Shown: positions 16,080 through 23,711 of the stretch, one piece after another
Layout: every line of letters begins with the position of its first letter
Numbering within the stretch: position 1 is the stretch's first letter
Source: LBZV01 sp000993855
GTDB taxonomy: Bacteria > Patescibacteriota > Microgenomatia > Curtissbacterales > GWA2-41-24
Direction of reading: 5' to 3'
Assembly (NCBI GenBank): GCA_964492425.1
Contig: CAZBKB010000011.1
Span: 1-28,493, forward strand
DNA: 28,493 bases
Translations under genes and position numbers: made by a program
Notes under the pieces: model-generated
Seen by the model: only the letters and a program-made list of their open reading frames with translations
Told to the model about the DNA's origin: nothing
Database searches by the model: none

Positions 16080-17667
16080 AAACTGAATAATTTCCCAAGT
16101 CCTTGATTGTTTCTATTTTTTTTGTCCCTTGGGGCAGTTTACCCGAAGGAACAATGTACATTGCATTCGGTTCATTTGCATATTTTTCAATATCATCTGT
16201 AAAAATATATTTATCGAAGCTATTGACATGGTAGAAGAAAAAGTTGTCTATTACAATGTTTGAACTTTTTAAATATTCTTTCGGATTAGATTGACTAAAG
16301 AGTAAAAAATAAATGTATGGTCTGCCAAGCTTTTGTGTAACGATAATTTTATTTACAGAATCATAATTTTCATTAGCTACTTTTACGGCTTGTTTATAAC
16401 CATATTGCCATTCACCAGAATAAGTTTTTGGGTAATGAGAGTAGTACTGATGCAGGTAGTAAAAGACTGATATTAGTATTAGCGGAATAGACATAACAAG
16501 AAATACTCGTTTATATTTGTTAAGAACTATAAAATGATATGCCCCATACGCAGCTATTAGTTGGAAAGTTGGCAAAATATGTACCATTCTTAGTGCATGC
16601 GGGGTTTCTCTGGCAGTTGCCGGACCTAAGGGAGAGATTAATAACCAGCTGAATATCAAAAATTTGTATTTTTGGTTGTTTTTAATTAACAGGTATGTTC
16701 CTGCAAGTATTAGTGGCAGTTCAAAGTAGTAAAGTTCACCAATATCACGAATTGATAACCTAGGATTGCCATCGCCATGAGCAAAAAGAAAATCCGGATC
16801 AAAGGCATCGAAATAATTTATTAGATATTCTCTTGCGAAGAAAAATCTGCGGTTATGAATCAGTCTGGATAAGAATGAGTTATTGTCTGCTTCTATATAA
16901 TGCGTTGATTTATTTATAGGATCGAGATCTTTAAATATTGTTACCTCTTCAAATCTAAGCATTCCTTCTATGGTGTTTACGGAAAAGTTAAAAAGAGGAT
17001 AAAAAATTATTCCAGAGATTATGAGTGCGGTCGCTATAATCTTGATATTTTTTTTAATTTCGCTAATGAATGTTATTACTAGAACTGGCAAGATAACGGG
17101 CACGAAGAGCCTTTGACCAGTAAAGGTATACATTGCAGATAAAAATGCCAGTGATGAAATAAATATGTATTTTGGATTGTCTTTTGCAAACTTAATAAAA
17201 AACAAAATACCCAATGACGAAAAGAATAAACCAACGTTACCTTCGAAAGCCCCACGGGACAGCTGAACGTGCCAAGGAGAAATCGCAAGTAGTAATGCGG
17301 TAAGCAGGCTAGTTTTGTCGTTTTCAAACAACTTTTTTGCGAGACAATATGCTATAAAAACGGTAATCGATCCAAAGAGGGCAGATGCGAATCTTATTGA
17401 AAATTCGTTAAGTCCAAATATTGCTATTGGGATAGTCGATAAATAAATATACAGGGGCGGTTTATAATCCCCGAATGCTGCAAAATTAGTGGTTGGGTAT
17501 GATTTTCCGTGTTCATCAATACCAAATTTTAATATCGAAAAGGCATTGTAACCAAGCGAAGCTTCATCCCAATACAGTGCCGGAGGATTTATTCCAAGCT
17601 GGTAAAAGCGCAAAATTGCAGCAAGCAGTAATATGAAAATTAAATTTATTTTAGATTTTTTTAACAC
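16054..17667 (-). CDS. GT-C membrane glycosyltransferase (PMT_2/ArnT-like), array member 3
   Basis: A 537-residue polytopic protein and clear paralog of array member 1. It has D34-E35 in LYWDEASLGYNAFSILK, then FGDYKPPLYIYLS (K69-P70-P71), LLLAISPWHVQLSRGAFEGN after the third helix, LIHNRRFFFA and FDPDFLFAHGDGNPR in the second outer loop, PHALRMVHILP, the loop YYSHYPKTYSGEWQYGYK, and the C-terminal YIYFLLFSQSNPKEY. All motifs expected for activity are present. It probably transfers a polyprenyl-phosphate sugar to a surface acceptor. It overlaps the mini membrane protein gene upstream by 17 bases and the next GT-C gene by 26. Confidence 0.88.
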   Translation of the reverse strand: MLKKSKINLIFILLLAAILRFYQLGINPPALYWDEASLGYNAFSILKFGIDEHGKSYPTTNFAAFGDYKPPLYIYLSTIPIAIFGLNEFSIRFASALFGSITVFIAYCLAKKLFENDKTSLLTALLLAISPWHVQLSRGAFEGNVGLFFSSLGILFFIKFAKDNPKYIFISSLAFLSAMYTFTGQRLFVPVILPVLVITFISEIKKNIKIIATALIISGIIFYPLFNFSVNTIEGMLRFEEVTIFKDLDPINKSTHYIEADNNSFLSRLIHNRRFFFAREYLINYFDAFDPDFLFAHGDGNPRLSIRDIGELYYFELPLILAGTYLLIKNNQKYKFLIFSWLLISPLGPATARETPHALRMVHILPTFQLIAAYGAYHFIVLNKYKRVFLVMSIPLILISVFYYLHQYYSHYPKTYSGEWQYGYKQAVKVANENYDSVNKIIVTQKLGRPYIYFLLFSQSNPKEYLKSSNIVIDNFFFYHVNSFDKYIFTDDIEKYANEPNAMYIVPSGKLPQGTKKIETIKDLGNYSVFDIGKSEI

Positions 17668-18115
17668 TTATATTTTTCACAAAAATAAACAGCCCAATTA
17701 TTGAAATAATTTTATATAGGACTATTTGTTGTGACACCGGAAACTTGAAAAATGTTAGAAACGGTAAAGAAAAGAATATCAACAATGCAAGGTATTGTTT
17801 CGCGTCTGTCAGCTTATACGCTATATAAAGAATAAACATTAACCCCAGCGGGCCTGTTATTTTATAGAGCAAGAACGGGTCAATCGCTTGAAAATAACAC
17901 TTTGCAGCTTCTGACATAAATACTCCGGGCTTGTTGTGAAGAAACCTCGTGAATAGGGTTCTTTGGGCTTTGCCGTCTATGGACTGTTCGTACCAGATCA
18001 CCGGAGGAATTGCCATCTTGGCAATGTCTACGTTGCACGTATCAAATGACCATTTGCCATGCTGGAAAAAGATGTTTATAGATAAAGATATAAATATCAA
18101 TGCCTTAAGTATCAT
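17651..18115 (-). CDS. Mini membrane protein resembling the outer loop and a few helices of the neighbouring GT-C enzymes
   Basis: A 154-residue protein of unknown function. One N-terminal helix (about 2-18) leads into a soluble stretch with WSFDTCNVD, IPPVIWYEQ and LFTRFLHNKPGVF (H60-N61), then CYFQAIDPFLLYKITGP, followed by about three helices (86-101, 105-120, 130-147). The HN segment, a roughly 20-residue spacing and the aromatic-D-P-x-L-L end match the second outer loop of the adjacent large enzymes (for example LIHNRRFFF then FDPDFLF). The catalytic D-E and KPP loop is absent. It shares one base with the upstream gene (TAATG) and overlaps the downstream gene, so it looks maintained rather than decayed. 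It could be a GT-C partner, a regulator or a very old fragment. Confidence 0.75.
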   Translation of the reverse strand: MILKALIFISLSINIFFQHGKWSFDTCNVDIAKMAIPPVIWYEQSIDGKAQRTLFTRFLHNKPGVFMSEAAKCYFQAIDPFLLYKITGPLGLMFILYIAYKLTDAKQYLALLIFFSLPFLTFFKFPVSQQIVLYKIISIIGLFIFVKNISVKKI

Positions 18116-19626
18116 TATTCGTGCACTACGAAAACTAAGTCGCCATTATTACGTTTTATCAATTTTTTTATGTTTTCCCGTTTATCGCCAATTGATACAA
18201 ATAATGTTTTTTTATCGCTTTGGTCTGGTGCCCCAAGATAGAACTCGTACTTATCAAAAGCAAGCTTATTTTCGGACTGCGCGTGATATTGGGCGGGATC
18301 GAATTTTGTGAAGAAAAGAATATATATATAAAGTTGTCCCCAGTATCTTGTCACTGCAAACCTTTCGTAATTGTCATAGTTTTGTCCAAGATATTGGGCT
18401 AGTTCTTTGTACCCATCTGACCAATCAGGACCTTTTTCTTTGGGATAATGGCTGTGATATAAATGTATATACGTAAGAAAGTTGTAAAAACCGATAAAAA
18501 TTAATGGTGTTATCCACAACCATCTAAAATTTTTCAGAATAAATATTAATCCAAGCGCTGAAACTATGGACCATACTGGCATCGTGACTAAGTCACGTCC
18601 TGCGTGAGGTGTTGGTATGGAAAGTGCAGCTGGAATGGGCGCTATAAGAAGCCAGAAAAGTAAAAATTTGTAGCTTTTTTCTTTAATTTTTATTAGTAAG
18701 TATAAGCCAAATAGAGTGAGAGGAATTTCGAAGACATAAAGTTCTCCCATACCGGGAACTGAATGTCTTCCTTGGTAATCGCCTCGGATAAAAAGAAAGA
18801 GGGGCGAGAAGTGTGATAGGTAGCCGTCAAGGAATTTATCCTTTTTGTTGCCAACATCGCTGGTAAATATACTCACCGAAGAAGCGCGGTGTAATGACTC
18901 CCGGGTATTTAATACGTGTGGTGTCATACCTAAAACAACTATTACAATTGCAGTGACAATATAAATCAGGTTTTTTTGAATCTTGGGTCTTAGGAAAATA
19001 AATGAACCCAAAATAAGGAGTGGTACAAAAACTTTTCCAACGTGTGAAAAGTTGATTGCAATTGTATAAGATATTGCAGATAAAATATATAAATATGGTT
19101 TTTTTTGTGCAAATAAAAATAATGTTACTCCGAGAGTTGAAAAGAAAACTGTCAAGTTTTGCTCATGATAGAATCTTGAAAAATGGATATGCCAAGGGGA
19201 TATTGCACTAAAGAAAGCTGAAATAAGTGCTAATTTTTTATTTTTTGTAAGAAATGCAACTAAAAAATAAGTTAACGGTATAAAAAGTGTACCAAATAGT
19301 ACCGCTGGAAACCTAACAGCAATTTCGTTCAAACCAAATATTGCAATAGATGGGACTAATGTGTATGTAGCAAGGGGTGGGTTATAAATATCGAATGATC
19401 TTATAAAAAAAGGGAGGAAAATACCATATTCATCTTTCCCTGTTTTTAAAATGCTATATGCGTTATAACCGTGAGAGACTTCGTCTACATACAGACCAGG
19501 TGGGTTAGATGTAAAATGCCACCAACGCAATATAAAAGCTAGGGAAATAATTCCTAATAATAACAAGCCCAAATTTAATTTCGGTTTTATTTTATTATTC
19601 ACCAACATAAATAGCAGGTTCTCCAT
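18115..19626 (-). CDS. GT-C membrane glycosyltransferase (PMT_2/ArnT-like), array member 4
   Basis: The 503-residue polytopic protein has D48-E49 in LYVDEVSHGYNAYSILK and the second loop motif FDIYNPPLATYTL, in which the conserved lysine of KPP is asparagine. SPWHIHFSRFYHEQN follows helix 3. The second outer loop is shorter than in its paralogs and lacks the HN-x-R segment, though LSHFSPLFLFIRGD and RHSVPGMGELY remain. PHAGRDLVTMP, YHSHYPKEKGPDWSDGYK and the C-terminal YIYILFFTKFDPAQY match the family. It overlaps the upstream gene by 32 bases from the first ATG; a second Met at residue 7 would cut this to 14 and is a possible real start. The N for K change may alter or reduce activity. Confidence 0.85.
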   Translation of the reverse strand: MENLLFMLVNNKIKPKLNLGLLLLGIISLAFILRWWHFTSNPPGLYVDEVSHGYNAYSILKTGKDEYGIFLPFFIRSFDIYNPPLATYTLVPSIAIFGLNEIAVRFPAVLFGTLFIPLTYFLVAFLTKNKKLALISAFFSAISPWHIHFSRFYHEQNLTVFFSTLGVTLFLFAQKKPYLYILSAISYTIAINFSHVGKVFVPLLILGSFIFLRPKIQKNLIYIVTAIVIVVLGMTPHVLNTRESLHRASSVSIFTSDVGNKKDKFLDGYLSHFSPLFLFIRGDYQGRHSVPGMGELYVFEIPLTLFGLYLLIKIKEKSYKFLLFWLLIAPIPAALSIPTPHAGRDLVTMPVWSIVSALGLIFILKNFRWLWITPLIFIGFYNFLTYIHLYHSHYPKEKGPDWSDGYKELAQYLGQNYDNYERFAVTRYWGQLYIYILFFTKFDPAQYHAQSENKLAFDKYEFYLGAPDQSDKKTLFVSIGDKRENIKKLIKRNNGDLVFVVHE

Positions 19627-21211
19627 TAAGGTAGTTTATTGTTTTTAAAATATTTCCATGTTGTGGAAATTCTTCTGGATAACCAACAAATAGAGTTCTC
19701 GCTTCATACTTTTGTCGCTCGTAGTCTATTGGTCTAAATAAATACTTATCGAATTTATTTCGTTCCTCTAAAAATCCACCTGATACAGTCCCACCGGTCT
19801 CTAGATATGTTTTTGGATCATACTTTAGGTAATATAGCCAAAACTCGTGAGGCTGCTCCAGCTTAGTTGAAACTATAACCCTATCATAGTTATCTTTTAT
19901 CGACTCTGAGTATAGGGCCGCTTGCTTCCTTCCATATTTCCATGCCTCTGAAAATTCCAGCGGCATGTGGTGATGATATTGGTGCAGATAAAAGGAAAAG
20001 TTTAATAAAAAAGATATGGAAATAAAAACTGTGATCAATTTAGATTTGCTTTTCTTTAAAAAGAAGTATATTCCAAGAGCCGTGAATATTTGATACATAG
20101 GCAAATACATCACGGATCGTAACGAGTGGGGTACTCCCCACGTTACCGACGCAGCAATTGGAGCAATTGCAAACCACCATAGTACGAGTATTTTTGATGA
20201 ATTTGCAATTTGCTTTCTAACTAAGAAATAAATACCAGCTACGATAAATGGTAGCTCCCATAAATACAACAAGCCCATGAGAGGAGCGTGATGGCGATCC
20301 ATATCAGCTGCAAAGAACAGAAATGATGGGTCAAAATGGGAAAAATAGTTTTTTAAGATTATGGGCGCATAGACTAAGCGCCTATTATGCAATATCATCC
20401 CAACCAGCAGTTGACCATTTTGTTCATCATCTAATAAAAGATTCGATTCCTTGTATTTCGGTGAAAGATCGCTATAAACAGATGCACCTTTAAATCGCAC
20501 TTGCCCTGCATCTGACAGTGCAATTGGAATTAAAAAAGCGACCATTAAAAATACAAGGAGAATTGGCAAGATAAGGCTTTTTTTAATCTGAAATAGTTTT
20601 TTATAGAACAATGAAAAAAGTACGATAACAAATAGTGGAACAAATACTCTCGAAGAATGATATGTGTAAAGATTCGCACTGAATGCAAACGTTGACAATG
20701 TCATCCAAGCGATAATGGAATTACCTGTCGATTTGATCGCTTTTAAAAATGTCCAGGTACCCAAAACTGCCCAAAATATAGCTGTATTTGACTCGAACGC
20801 TACTCTGGAAAATTGCAGATGCCATGGAGAAACAGCCAGAAAAAAAGCAGTAAACAAAGCAATTTTCCTATTTTTGAATAATTCCGCAACCATGAGGTAG
20901 GTAAATAAAACGGCTAGGGTTCCAAGCAGTGCGGATGGAAATCTCACCGCGTAGTCATTTAATCCAAATATTGCAACCGACGGTACCACAAGATATGTAT
21001 AAAGTGGCGGTTTGTAATCGTCGAAAGAACGAAAATATAGGGGCAGTTTTAGGCCATATTCGTCTCTGCCTGTTTTTAATATCGAATACGCGTTATAGCC
21101 ATGTGCAGTTTCGTCCCAGTTAAGACTGGGTGGATTTTGTCCAAGGTTGAAAAACCGCAAAATGAAAGCAAGTACTAAAATTAAGAAAATAAGTTCAAAC
21201 CTGTTTCTCAT
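19595..21211 (-). CDS. GT-C membrane glycosyltransferase (PMT_2/ArnT-like), array member 5
   Basis: A 538-residue polytopic protein with the complete family set: D33-E34 in LNWDETAHGYNAYSILK, FDDYKPPLYTYLV, SPWHLQFSRVAFESN, ILHNRRLVYA and FDPSFLFFAADMDRHH, VPHSLRSVMYLP, the loop YHHHMPLEFSEAWKYGRK, and the C-terminal EFWLYYLKYDPKTY. By motif content it is closest to array member 1 (both read RSFDDYKPPLY and SRVxFESN). It should work outside the membrane with a polyprenyl-phosphate sugar. It overlaps the large membrane protein gene upstream by 17 bases. As a close paralog pair, members 1 and 5 could recombine and delete the genes between them. Confidence 0.88.
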   Translation of the reverse strand: MRNRFELIFLILVLAFILRFFNLGQNPPSLNWDETAHGYNAYSILKTGRDEYGLKLPLYFRSFDDYKPPLYTYLVVPSVAIFGLNDYAVRFPSALLGTLAVLFTYLMVAELFKNRKIALFTAFFLAVSPWHLQFSRVAFESNTAIFWAVLGTWTFLKAIKSTGNSIIAWMTLSTFAFSANLYTYHSSRVFVPLFVIVLFSLFYKKLFQIKKSLILPILLVFLMVAFLIPIALSDAGQVRFKGASVYSDLSPKYKESNLLLDDEQNGQLLVGMILHNRRLVYAPIILKNYFSHFDPSFLFFAADMDRHHAPLMGLLYLWELPFIVAGIYFLVRKQIANSSKILVLWWFAIAPIAASVTWGVPHSLRSVMYLPMYQIFTALGIYFFLKKSKSKLITVFISISFLLNFSFYLHQYHHHMPLEFSEAWKYGRKQAALYSESIKDNYDRVIVSTKLEQPHEFWLYYLKYDPKTYLETGGTVSGGFLEERNKFDKYLFRPIDYERQKYEARTLFVGYPEEFPQHGNILKTINYLNGEPAIYVGE

Positions 21212-22934
21212 GTTTTATCAAGAAAAATACTGCTATCGATATGGAAACTATTGTTATTAAATTTGCAAAATTCCTCAAGGGGGTTTCTCCAAAGATTACT
21301 TCCATGTTGTATGTTCCTTTTTTAAGAGGAATAAAAATAAGTCCCTGCGTATCCTTTGTAGAATCTAGCCTAATTTCACCATCTGAGTAGCTCGTATATC
21401 CCTTTCGAGAATTCATGCCTTCATTATATGTCTTAACTTGGACTCCCGGAAAGTAAAATTTGTTTATTCTCAGTTGCGCAGTTTCTGATATTACAGTTAC
21501 CTTAAATGCGATTTTTTTCGAGGATGACACTATGTCTGAATATTTTGCCCATCCCCCAACAGTATTAACAGGTAGAGTTTTATCCGCGAATGTTGGACTT
21601 GAGAGTGTTTTGCGGTCGCTCGGCGTAAATTCTGAAAGTTGAGTTGCAGTGCCTTCATAATTTAAAAAGTCTTCATCCGTAAACGGTAAGGATTTATTAA
21701 TTCTCACGTGATTTCTATTTGCAAATAACAATGCGAAAATTAAGAAGATGAAAATAATACCCGCTCTTATCCTGACTGCGACAGTGGATACAACTATTGC
21801 TATCAAGACTGGAATTAAGCCTAAAATTCTCCAAGGAATATCGATTATCTGAAGAAAACTGACATATTTCCATACTAGTTTTGTTGCCTCATTTTCTATC
21901 ACCAAAAATAAACACGCAGCAATTATTATATAAGCAACTAAAGTTACACGAATATCGAAGGGTAGTTTGTAAATGTTAAAAATTTTTTTAATTATTTTTC
22001 TGTATAATATGACAGCCAACATGATAAGCCCTATTAGGAGCACGAAAATATGTGCAAGCCCTATTTGAAAAGACATCTGGTCATTTACCGTGCCAGGTAA
22101 ATCGAATCCGTATCCCCATGGAGATCGTATGAGTTGCTTAACAGTTACAAAGTGAGAGTTGTAAACTAACTTAAAAACTTGGTCAAATTTGACCAGATGC
22201 CTTTCAAAGATTGCAGGGACGTATGTGAAAGCTGATATTGACATTGCCAAGATTATTGCAAGAACCGTTTGTTTCACAGCTTTTAATGATTTAATATTGG
22301 CATCAATAATCACAGAGTAGATAACAATTAATGGTAACGCTACGAATGCTACGAGATTTTGTGACAGGAGTATTGCTGAAATGCTTAACGCGCTAGCTGC
22401 AATCAATTTAATTGAACTACTTTTTCTCAATTTAGTTATAAAAAATAGTGCAAGAGGCAAAAATGTATAGGCGATAAGCTCCGAGATTGATCCCCTTACA
22501 TAAATGAGTTGCAATCTGTAAGGTGAATACATGTAGTACATAGCCCCTATAAAGGCTGCCTGTCTGCTTGCGAATAGTTCTTTAAGCCACAGATACGAAA
22601 ATAAGCCTGAAAAAATAAAACCTGAGGCCATTAAAAATTTGAAAGAGTCTACAAATGAAAAACCAGACAGATGGGCAACTGATCCAATGATGTATGGAAG
22701 CGGGTATATATATACGAAAATTGGGCTGCCAAACCCATTGTAGAAACTTCCTGCAAATCTTGGAGGTATTTGACCGTCTTTTAGGGCTTCGTAGTACTGA
22801 GCTATTCTAGCCGTGTGCGTTTCACCATCATGGCTCGTATATAGACCAGGTTTTAGAAGATCCTTGAGAGCAAAAATTGAAAGTATGCAAAGAAATATTA
22901 ACGCTAGAATATTTGACTTATTCCACAGGTTCAC
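21195..22934 (-). CDS. Large polytopic membrane protein, PF10131 (PTPS-related)-like, putative GT-C enzyme
   Basis: The 579-residue protein has a GTG start. After helix 1 (residues 8-24) the first outer loop reads GLYTSHDGETHTARIAQYYE (D36, E38, H40), then IPPRFAGSFYNGFGSPIFVY, YPLPYIIGSV and a second-helix pair. This layout, including MYSPYRLQLIYVRGSISE, is that of the 6-pyruvoyl-tetrahydropterin-synthase-related membrane domain family, which is thought to hold lipid-linked-sugar transferases. The family name is historical and does not imply pterin synthesis. About a dozen helices are followed by an outer beta-rich C-terminal domain (about residues 425-550) and a last helix. An extended -10 motif lies six bases before the GTG. 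Function in surface glycan assembly is inferred. Confidence 0.8.
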   Translation of the reverse strand: MNLWNKSNILALIFLCILSIFALKDLLKPGLYTSHDGETHTARIAQYYEALKDGQIPPRFAGSFYNGFGSPIFVYIYPLPYIIGSVAHLSGFSFVDSFKFLMASGFIFSGLFSYLWLKELFASRQAAFIGAMYYMYSPYRLQLIYVRGSISELIAYTFLPLALFFITKLRKSSSIKLIAASALSISAILLSQNLVAFVALPLIVIYSVIIDANIKSLKAVKQTVLAIILAMSISAFTYVPAIFERHLVKFDQVFKLVYNSHFVTVKQLIRSPWGYGFDLPGTVNDQMSFQIGLAHIFVLLIGLIMLAVILYRKIIKKIFNIYKLPFDIRVTLVAYIIIAACLFLVIENEATKLVWKYVSFLQIIDIPWRILGLIPVLIAIVVSTVAVRIRAGIIFIFLIFALLFANRNHVRINKSLPFTDEDFLNYEGTATQLSEFTPSDRKTLSSPTFADKTLPVNTVGGWAKYSDIVSSSKKIAFKVTVISETAQLRINKFYFPGVQVKTYNEGMNSRKGYTSYSDGEIRLDSTKDTQGLIFIPLKKGTYNMEVIFGETPLRNFANLITIVSISIAVFFLIKHEKQV

Positions 22935-22940
22935 TTTCTG

Positions 22941-22949
22941 ATTCTAGCA
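22941..22949 (-). promoter_or_regulatory. Putative extended -10 of a leaderless internal promoter
   Basis: The minus strand reads TGCTAGAAT, an extended -10 (TG-n-TAGAAT). It lies in the 22-base gap after the exonuclease gene and six bases before the GTG start of the next gene. Transcription would start at the GTG, giving a leaderless mRNA. No -35 is needed for extended -10 promoters. It would give the glycosyltransferase block its own promoter. Confidence 0.45.
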
Positions 22950-22956
22950 TAAGGAT

Positions 22957-23616
22957 TTATACGTTCTCAAAAACCATTCGTTTGTATACATTTCTGGTCA
23001 AAATTACATCCTTTTTGCAATAGTTGTAAATGTCTTTATATTTTCTTTTAAGGTAATAATCATAAACCTGAGAGCCGTCGATATTATCTTTGGATGTAGG
23101 CAAGTCTAGAATCTTTGCAAGAGAGTCTAGCGAAATGTAATTTGATGACCATTTTTCCCACTCCCGCATTGTGTCAAATATAGGAAAGTTTCTGTACCTT
23201 GCGAACGAAAGATTTAAGTGCTTTGCGGCCGGTTTTATGTTGTTCACAATTGATCTTTTGAAAATAAAGCGCAAATCGAAATCCATAATATTGTGCCCTA
23301 TGAATAAATCTGCCTGATTAGCTACTTCCCACCATTCTTTGAGTATTTCTTGCTCGGTACCATTGATTATCTCGATATCCTGGTCGTTAATAGCGTACCC
23401 AATACAAAATATCCGGCCAAAATCACCAGAAATCGCGCTTTGTCTGAAAGCAAAATCTTTAAGCTTGCTCGTAATTTTTGTTTTAGGATTTCTTTGAGTA
23501 ATTTTGTTCAAAGTAATTCTTACTGCAGCTTCTTTATTTTCATCCTTTGCAGGGATTGTTTCGATATCAAAAAAAAGCTTACTTTTAGGCTTTGTATAGA
23601 ATTCGTATGTGCTCAT
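22957..23616 (-). CDS. DEDDy 3'-5' exonuclease, PolB-like proofreading-domain protein (DNA_pol_B_exo2-like)
   Basis: A 219-residue stand-alone exonuclease domain with all four acidic metal ligands. Motif I is LFFDIET (D17, E19). Motif II is LFIGHNIMDFDLRF (N109, D114). Motif III is YNYCKKDV (Y199, D203), the Y-x3-D form. The segment ISGDFGRIFCIGYAI between motifs I and II is typical of the predicted PolB-like exonuclease family, and the SLDSLAKILDLP stretch matches the RNase-D/PolB group. It should remove nucleotides from 3' ends of DNA or RNA. It is the only nucleic-acid enzyme among glycosylation genes. Its ATG overlaps the stop of a dihydroorotase remnant as ATGA, suggesting that it was formerly coupled to pyrC. 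Confidence 0.9.
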   Translation of the reverse strand: MSTYEFYTKPKSKLFFDIETIPAKDENKEAAVRITLNKITQRNPKTKITSKLKDFAFRQSAISGDFGRIFCIGYAINDQDIEIINGTEQEILKEWWEVANQADLFIGHNIMDFDLRFIFKRSIVNNIKPAAKHLNLSFARYRNFPIFDTMREWEKWSSNYISLDSLAKILDLPTSKDNIDGSQVYDYYLKRKYKDIYNYCKKDVILTRNVYKRMVFENV

Positions 23617-23707
23617 AAATTCGTATGGCTAATTACGACACCTGATGGTTCCCCAATAAATTTACCATTTTTGAAAACTTATTCCCATGGAGAATTGAGC
23701 GCTTAGG
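23613..23707 (-). pseudogene. Remnant of a second dihydroorotase 3' end
   Basis: The gap between the GT-C gene and the exonuclease gene encodes VFKNGKFIGEPSGVV and a few more residues before TGA. The intact dihydroorotase ends VFENGNFIGKPNGVVMYKK: 11 of the first 15 residues agree, and 30 of the matching 45 bases. Just upstream, another frame gives KRSILHG against KKVVLRG in the intact protein. A one-base deletion near 23680 joins the two frames and produces a TAA. Similarity stops close to the GT-C gene's stop codon. The remnant's TGA overlaps the exonuclease ATG by ATGA. It has no start and cannot make a functional enzyme. It is best read as the displaced original end of pyrC. Confidence 0.8.
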
Positions 23708-23711
23708 TATG

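Larger units (their letters stand above)
11227..21211 (-). other. Tandem array of GT-C glycosyltransferase paralogs
   Basis: Six large GT-C genes and one mini gene follow head to tail with overlaps of 1 to 32 bases. Four of them (starting at 12828, 17667, 19626 and 21211) share the same series of motifs outside the catalytic loop and look like repeated duplicates. The stretches coding for NGYNAYSILK and DDYKPPLY are still recognisably alike at DNA level, for example near 12,680, 19,440 and 21,060. The genes at 14590 and 16079 are more distant members. The block may be a diversity reservoir for surface glycosylation (inference). Confidence 0.75.

Noticed and set aside
17651..18115. The mini gene as a simple truncated pseudogene of a neighbouring GT-C enzyme.
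   Set aside because: It has a proper start sharing a base with the upstream stop, no internal stops, its own N-terminal helix and motifs (WSFDTCNVD, IPPVIWYEQ) absent from the large paralogs.
21195..22934. A role in pterin synthesis because of the PTPS-related family name.
   Set aside because: The family name is historical. The protein is a polytopic membrane protein with a GT-C-like first loop and no pterin-synthase zinc site.
23350..23706. A 118-codon plus-strand frame over the exonuclease 5' end and the gap before it.
   Set aside because: The coding signal in the gap is on the minus strand (dihydroorotase remnant), and the exonuclease motifs are on that strand too.
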